Origin: Dyadobacter chenhuakuii
GTDB lineage: Bacteria; Bacteroidota; Bacteroidia; Cytophagales; Spirosomataceae
Reading direction: 5' to 3'
NCBI RefSeq assembly: GCF_023821985.2
Contig: NZ_CP098805.1
Location: forward strand, 4,278,001 to 4,342,000
DNA: 64,000 nucleotides
Numbering within the stretch: the stretch's first letter is position 1; every line of letters starts with the position of its first letter. Below, piece after piece: positions 60,020-64,000 of this stretch. Made by a program: the position numbers and the translations under genes. The notes beneath the pieces are model-generated. The model saw only the letters and a list, made by a program, of their open reading frames with translations. It did not search any database and was not told the DNA's origin.

Positions 60020-60829
60020 ATGCATACCCTCCGTCTGAAGAAGCCGCTTGCTTTTTTTGATCTTGAAACAACCGGAGTCAATATCTGCCGCGACCGAATC
60101 GTCGAGCTGTCCGTTGTGAAAGCGCTTCCGAATGGAGAAACCGAAATCCGCACCCGGAAAATCAACCCGGAAATGCCTATCCCGCTGGAAAGCAGCCTGA
60201 TACACGGCATTTACGATGAAGATGTGAAGGACGCGCCTACATTCAAAGGCATTGCAAAAAACCTGGCGACATTCCTGGAAGGCTGCGATCTGGCTGGTTT
60301 TAATTCCAATCGTTTTGATATTCCCATGCTCGTGGAAGAATTCCTGCGGGTGGGAGTTGAATTTGATGTGAAAAATCGCAAAACAGTTGACGCTCAGCGG
60401 ATTTACCACATGATGGAACCGCGTAACCTGGGCGCTGCTTATAAATTCTATTGTGGAAAAGAGCTTGTGAATGCGCATAGCGCGGAAGCAGACACGATTG
60501 CCACTTTTGAAGTTTTGCAAGGACAAATTGCTCGTTATGAAGGCGTTAAGGTAGTTGATTCACATGGCGTGGAAACAGAACCGATCAAAAATGACGTGGC
60601 TGCGCTTCACGAGCTTACGGCTTCCAAACTGATCGATTTTGCAGGCCGGATGACCTATAACGACAAAGGAGAAGAGGTTTTCAATTTTGGAAAACACAAT
60701 GGAAAACGCATTGCAGATGTTTTGAAAGCCGAACCTTCGTTTTACGATTGGATCATGAAGGGCGATTTTCCTTTGGATACCAAAAGAAAACTAACCGAAA
60801 TTAAACTGCGCGCACTGACCCAGCGCTGA
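60020..60829 (+). CDS. DnaQ-like 3'-5' exonuclease with C-terminal DUF3820 domain
   Basis: This 269-residue protein has a DEDDh exonuclease domain (about 10-175): motif I FFDLETTG, motif II GFNSNRFDIPML, and motif III HSAEADTIATFEV with the histidine. The C-terminal ~60 residues (VFNFGKHNGKRIADVLKAEPSFYDWIMKGDFP) match DUF3820 (putative QS-regulated virulence-factor domain), a fusion seen in Bacteroidota. Role is probably DNA repair or proofreading rather than the Pol III epsilon subunit itself. It starts about 130 bp after glpK. Confidence 0.9.
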   Translation: MHTLRLKKPLAFFDLETTGVNICRDRIVELSVVKALPNGETEIRTRKINPEMPIPLESSLIHGIYDEDVKDAPTFKGIAKNLATFLEGCDLAGFNSNRFDIPMLVEEFLRVGVEFDVKNRKTVDAQRIYHMMEPRNLGAAYKFYCGKELVNAHSAEADTIATFEVLQGQIARYEGVKVVDSHGVETEPIKNDVAALHELTASKLIDFAGRMTYNDKGEEVFNFGKHNGKRIADVLKAEPSFYDWIMKGDFPLDTKRKLTEIKLRALTQR

Positions 60830-60849
60830 CATAATCGTTGCGAACGCAC

Positions 60850-60879
60850 TTGAGTAAGTAGTATTTATGTCTATTTTTG
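60850..60879 (+). promoter_or_regulatory. Promoter of nuoK-L-M
   Basis: TTG (60850-60852), 19-bp spacer, TATTTTTG (60872-60879) fits the Bacteroidota promoter. A second TATTTTTG lies at 60889-60896. Together with the absence of nuoJ upstream, this indicates that nuoK opens a separate transcript. Confidence 0.55.
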
Positions 60880-60933
60880 CCGGAAATCTATTTTTGACTA
60901 TTTTAACCGAATATCCAACAAGGTAAACCTGCT

Positions 60934-61287
60934 ATGATCCCAAACCCCAATATTCCAGAGGTCAATATACCGGCGGTTATTCAGAATATTCCCCTTCAAC
61001 ATTATCTAATTCTCAGCACTTTACTTTTTGTAATCGGCATTATCGGCGTACTTACACGTCGCAATGCGATCATCATTTTCATGTCTGTGGAATTGATGCT
61101 GAATGCTGCCAACTTGCTCCTTATCGCGTTTTCTTCTTATAGATCTGACCCTTCCGGGCAGGTTTTTGTGTTTTTTATCATGGCCGTCGCCGCTGCGGAA
61201 GTAGCTGTGGGACTGGCGATTATCGTAATGATTTACCGGAACACAAGAAATACGGACATTGGATTCCTTAACAAATTGAAGTGGTAA
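60934..61287 (+). CDS. nuoK: NADH-quinone oxidoreductase subunit K
   Basis: This 117-residue protein has three hydrophobic helices and the proton-pathway glutamates in [16 protein letters not shown] and [16 protein letters not shown]. The canonical start ([10 protein letters not shown]) is preceded by an extra ~17-residue N-terminal segment with [17 protein letters not shown]; the ATG at 60934 is the only start available in frame. It is part of the membrane arm of complex I. Unlike the usual order, nuoJ is not upstream. Confidence 0.93.
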   Translation: MIPNPNIPEVNIPAVIQNIPLQHYLILSTLLFVIGIIGVLTRRNAIIIFMSVELMLNAANLLLIAFSSYRSDPSGQVFVFFIMAVAAAEVAVGLAIIVMIYRNTRNTDIGFLNKLKW

Positions 61288-61317
61288 GCATTTGCCAGTA
61301 AAGATTAAATATTTAAC

Positions 61318-63234
61318 ATGTCTGCATCATTACTCATTCTGATTCCTTTGTTACCGCTGATTGGTTTCCTGATCAACGGAATCGGATTTAAGACTATACC
61401 CAAAGGCGCTGTCGGCATTATCGGAACATTGGCTGTTGTGGCGAGTTTCGTGCTGTCGGTGATGACTTTTCAAGCTTTTATAGCGGCTGGCAGTCAGCCG
61501 GTTATCGTGCCGCTTTTCGATTGGATCACAGTTGGCAACCTCAACATTCCGTTCTCTTTCCAGGTCGATCAGCTTTCGCTTTTAATGCTGATGATCATTA
61601 CCGGAGTCGGTTCGCTGATCCACATTTATTCCATCGGCTACATGCATCACGATGAAGGTTTTGGTAAGTTTTTCGCTTATCTGAACCTGTTTTTGTTCTT
61701 CATGCTGCTGCTTGTTCTGGGTTCCAATTATGTGATCATGTTCATTGGCTGGGAAGGCGTTGGATTGTGCTCTTACCTGCTGATCGGATTTTGGAATAAA
61801 AACACAAATTACAACAATGCTGCCCGCAAGGCATTCATTATGAACCGGGTAGGAGATTTAGGTTTCCTACTGGGGATTTTTACAATCATCTCCACATTCG
61901 GTTCGGTTGAATATCTTGAGGTTTTCAGCCAGGCAACGGATTTTGAAATCGGTGATCCCGTGATCATCATGATTACATTGTTCCTGTTTATCGGAGCTAT
62001 GGGAAAATCGGCTCAAATTCCGTTGTACACGTGGTTACCGGATGCAATGGCGGGTCCTACGCCTGTTTCGGCGCTGATCCACGCGGCTACGATGGTTACG
62101 GCCGGGATTTACATGGTGATCCGTTCCAATGTCCTCTATTCACTGGCGCCTTCCACATTGGAAATCGTCGGCATTATCGGTGCGGCGACGGCGTTGTTTG
62201 CGGCTTCGATTGGTCTTTTACAAAATGACATTAAGAAAGTCCTGGCCTACTCCACTGTGAGTCAGCTGGGTTATATGTTTATGGGCTTGGGTGCGATGGC
62301 TTATTCGGCTTCAATGTTCCACGTTATTACGCACGCATTCTTTAAAGCATTGCTATTCCTTGGAGCAGGAAGCGTGATTCATGCCATGTCCGATGAGCAA
62401 GATATCCGTTCGATGGGCGGCTTGCGGAAAAAGCTTCCTATCACGTTCCTCACATTCCTGATTGCAACCATTGCCATCTCCGGAATTCCGCCGTTTGCAG
62501 GATTTTTCTCCAAAGATGAGATCCTTGCACACGTTTTCGAGCACAACAAATTGCTTTGGGTAATCGGGGTTTTGGGCTCGTTAATGACCTCATTCTATAT
62601 GTTCCGCCTATTGTTCCTGACATTCTTCGGAACATTCCGGGGCACGCACGAGCAGGAGCATCATTTGCACGAATCGCCTGCTTCTATGACGATTCCGCTG
62701 GTTATTTTGGCGGTTCTGTCTGCGTTAGGCGGATTTATTGGCGTACCGGAAGCATTGCATGGCACACATCATCTGGCTGAATTCATGAGCCCGTTGTATG
62801 ACGCGTCTCGTCAGGTGAATCCTGAGGCTTTCTTGCCAACGGAGCTTTCGCACTCAGAGGAATATCTGTTAATGGGCGTTTCGGTGGCTGTGGCGTTGGT
62901 ATCGGCGGTTGTGGCTTATGTTATGTATGTGCAAAAGGCTTCGGTTCCGGCACCGGATTCTCAGCCAAAATCAGCGTTGCAAGGTTTGGTGTACAACAAA
63001 TATTATGTGGATGAGCTCTACGATAATGTATTTGTGAAGCCTATCAAAACCTTATCCAATATCCTTTACAGTTTTGGAGAGTTCTTTATTGATCTGGTGG
63101 TCAATGCTTTCGTAAGACTTACCCAATTCTTTGCAGGGCTTTTGAAGAAAACACAGACCGGTTCCACGGGCGATTATGTGTTTGCCATGGTTCTGGGCAT
63201 TGTGGTTATCCTGTTTTGGAAGCTTTTACTTTGA
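61318..63234 (+). CDS. nuoL: NADH-quinone oxidoreductase subunit L
   Basis: This 638-residue antiporter-like proton-pumping subunit has about 16 membrane helices. Key motifs include IGWEGVGLCSYLLIGFW (about 142-158), GKSAQIPLYTWLPDAMAGPTPVSALIHAATMVTAG (about 229-263) with the essential Lys and the ALIHAAT helix, and STVSQLGYMFMGLG. The long C-terminal lateral helix with the terminal membrane anchor lies after about residue 540. Length is typical (610-650). It follows nuoK by 30 bp. Confidence 0.96.
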   Translation: MSASLLILIPLLPLIGFLINGIGFKTIPKGAVGIIGTLAVVASFVLSVMTFQAFIAAGSQPVIVPLFDWITVGNLNIPFSFQVDQLSLLMLMIITGVGSLIHIYSIGYMHHDEGFGKFFAYLNLFLFFMLLLVLGSNYVIMFIGWEGVGLCSYLLIGFWNKNTNYNNAARKAFIMNRVGDLGFLLGIFTIISTFGSVEYLEVFSQATDFEIGDPVIIMITLFLFIGAMGKSAQIPLYTWLPDAMAGPTPVSALIHAATMVTAGIYMVIRSNVLYSLAPSTLEIVGIIGAATALFAASIGLLQNDIKKVLAYSTVSQLGYMFMGLGAMAYSASMFHVITHAFFKALLFLGAGSVIHAMSDEQDIRSMGGLRKKLPITFLTFLIATIAISGIPPFAGFFSKDEILAHVFEHNKLLWVIGVLGSLMTSFYMFRLLFLTFFGTFRGTHEQEHHLHESPASMTIPLVILAVLSALGGFIGVPEALHGTHHLAEFMSPLYDASRQVNPEAFLPTELSHSEEYLLMGVSVAVALVSAVVAYVMYVQKASVPAPDSQPKSALQGLVYNKYYVDELYDNVFVKPIKTLSNILYSFGEFFIDLVVNAFVRLTQFFAGLLKKTQTGSTGDYVFAMVLGIVVILFWKLLL

Positions 63235-63281
63235 TCTATAAAATCCGTTCACCATTTGTTGCTGACCGTTGACTTGAAAAT

Positions 63282-64000
63282 ATGCTTACTCTTCTGTTAA
63301 TACTTTTACCCATTGCCGCAGGTGTTCTTACGCTTCTCTCAGGCGAACGCCTCGCGAAGCAAGTTGCTTTGGTGAGCGGTCTGGCTGTGCTTGGCGTTTC
63401 CATTGCGACGTGGCTGCAATTTGATCCGGCAGCGGGAACCCAATTCAGCTTTAAATACGCCTGGCTCGCTTCCAGAGGCATTTCCTTCGCCGCAGGCATT
63501 GACGGCATCAGCCTTGTTCTGGTTCTGCTGACGACATTTCTGACACCGCTTATCATCCTTTCGGCTTTCAACCATGATTACAGGAAGCCTGCTTCCTTTT
63601 ATTCGCTGATCTTGTTCATGGAAGCCGCCTTAATCGGTGTTTTCACGGCCACGGATGCGTTTTTGTTCTATCTGTTTTTCGAAGCGGCGCTGATTCCGGT
63701 TTACTTCCTGGCAGCGATATGGGGTGGAGAAAATCGTCTGAAAGTAACATTCAAGTTCTTCATTTACACCATTTTCGGAAGCTTGTTAATGCTGGTTGGA
63801 CTCGTTTATCTGTATTACCAAACACCCGGCACGCATACTTCTGAGATCACCGCATTTTACGCATTGCAACTTGCCAAACCGGTTCAGGGCTTCATCTTCT
63901 GGGCGTTCTTTATTGCCTTTGCAATTAAAATGCCTTTGTTCCCATTCCATACATGGCAACCAGACACTTACACAGAATCGCCTACACCAGCAACCATGCT
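63282..64000 (+). CDS. nuoM: NADH-quinone oxidoreductase subunit M (partial)
   Basis: The gene starts at the ATG at 63282, 47 bp after nuoL, and runs off the right edge; about 239 residues are visible. It has MLTLLLILLPIAAG, LFYLFFEAALIPVYFLAAIWGG (the conserved Glu helix) and KMPLFPFHTWQPDTYTESPTPAT (the equivalent of the NuoL KSAQIPLYTWLPD motif). Fits NuoM, the second antiporter-like subunit. Confidence 0.93.
   Translation, partial: MLTLLLILLPIAAGVLTLLSGERLAKQVALVSGLAVLGVSIATWLQFDPAAGTQFSFKYAWLASRGISFAAGIDGISLVLVLLTTFLTPLIILSAFNHDYRKPASFYSLILFMEAALIGVFTATDAFLFYLFFEAALIPVYFLAAIWGGENRLKVTFKFFIYTIFGSLLMLVGLVYLYYQTPGTHTSEITAFYALQLAKPVQGFIFWAFFIAFAIKMPLFPFHTWQPDTYTESPTPATM

Overview
The window is about 64 kb of dense chromosomal DNA from a member of the Bacteroidota, most likely Cytophagales (a Dyadobacter- or Spirosoma-like organism; this genus-level guess is inference). 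The grounds are: a C-terminal type IX secretion (T9SS) sorting domain; signal peptides that nearly always leave glutamine as the first mature residue, together with a glutaminyl cyclase gene; TAnnTTTG promoter elements in place of a sigma-70 -10 box; weak Shine-Dalgarno sequences; Bacteroidota families (DUF5606, DUF5618-like, DUF5117-type metalloprotease); and the acpP-fabF-rnc and rpsU-xer gene pairs. About 61 protein genes are supported, two of them cut by the window ends. I see no rRNA, tRNA, CRISPR array, transposase or prophage.

Layout. 1-5.4 kb: MlaE-type permease (partial), SDR, ROK kinase, secreted T9SS sialate-esterase-like protein, MurB. 5.5-12.2 kb: SPOR lipoprotein, GDP-mannose dehydratase, secreted thioredoxin, EngB, DUF5606, DeoC overlapping a glycosyltransferase, FabH-like synthase. 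12.2-19.7 kb: M1 peptidase, MeaB, a putative surface lipoprotein, SnoaL-like protein, a three-gene unit (39-aa membrane peptide, lipid kinase, SUI1), MacB-type permease. 19.8-26.1 kb: gamma-glutamyltransferase, large lipoprotein, cupin, NudK-like hydrolase, YtxH-like, SIMPL, MarR. 26.1-27.2 kb: a short AT-rich island with one orphan gene, the only accessory-looking stretch. 27.2-41.4 kb: PEP carboxylase, Xer recombinase, bS21, Ppx/GppA, large metzincin, M23-like protein, MFS exporter with SDR, C-terminal processing protease, acetoacetate-CoA ligase. 41.7-48.2 kb: RluB-like pseudouridine synthase with a long repetitive N-terminus, DegP, Hsp20, and acpP-fabF-rnc. 48.4-58.3 kb: KdsA with a PAP2 phosphatase, GyrI-like, Tag, glycerophosphodiesterase, PfkB kinase, DUF5618-like, CysS with glutaminyl cyclase, PbpC. 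58.4-64 kb: GlpK, DnaQ-like exonuclease, then nuoK-nuoL-nuoM running off the end.

Many genes serve the envelope: lipid asymmetry (MlaE), peptidoglycan (MurB, SPOR, PbpC, M23), LPS and glycans (Gmd, glycosyltransferase, KdsA, PAP2), fatty acids (AcpP, FabF, FabH-like), and periplasmic folding and proteolysis (DegP, CtpA-like, metalloproteases). Convergent genes are usually separated by strong bidirectional hairpin terminators. No clearly new multi-gene system is visible. The best leads are the Gln+1 rule with its cyclase in the same window, paired dyads upstream of hsp20, paired ACCGGT sites before meaB, the 39-aa membrane peptide in front of the lipid kinase, the RluB extension, and the AT-rich island.
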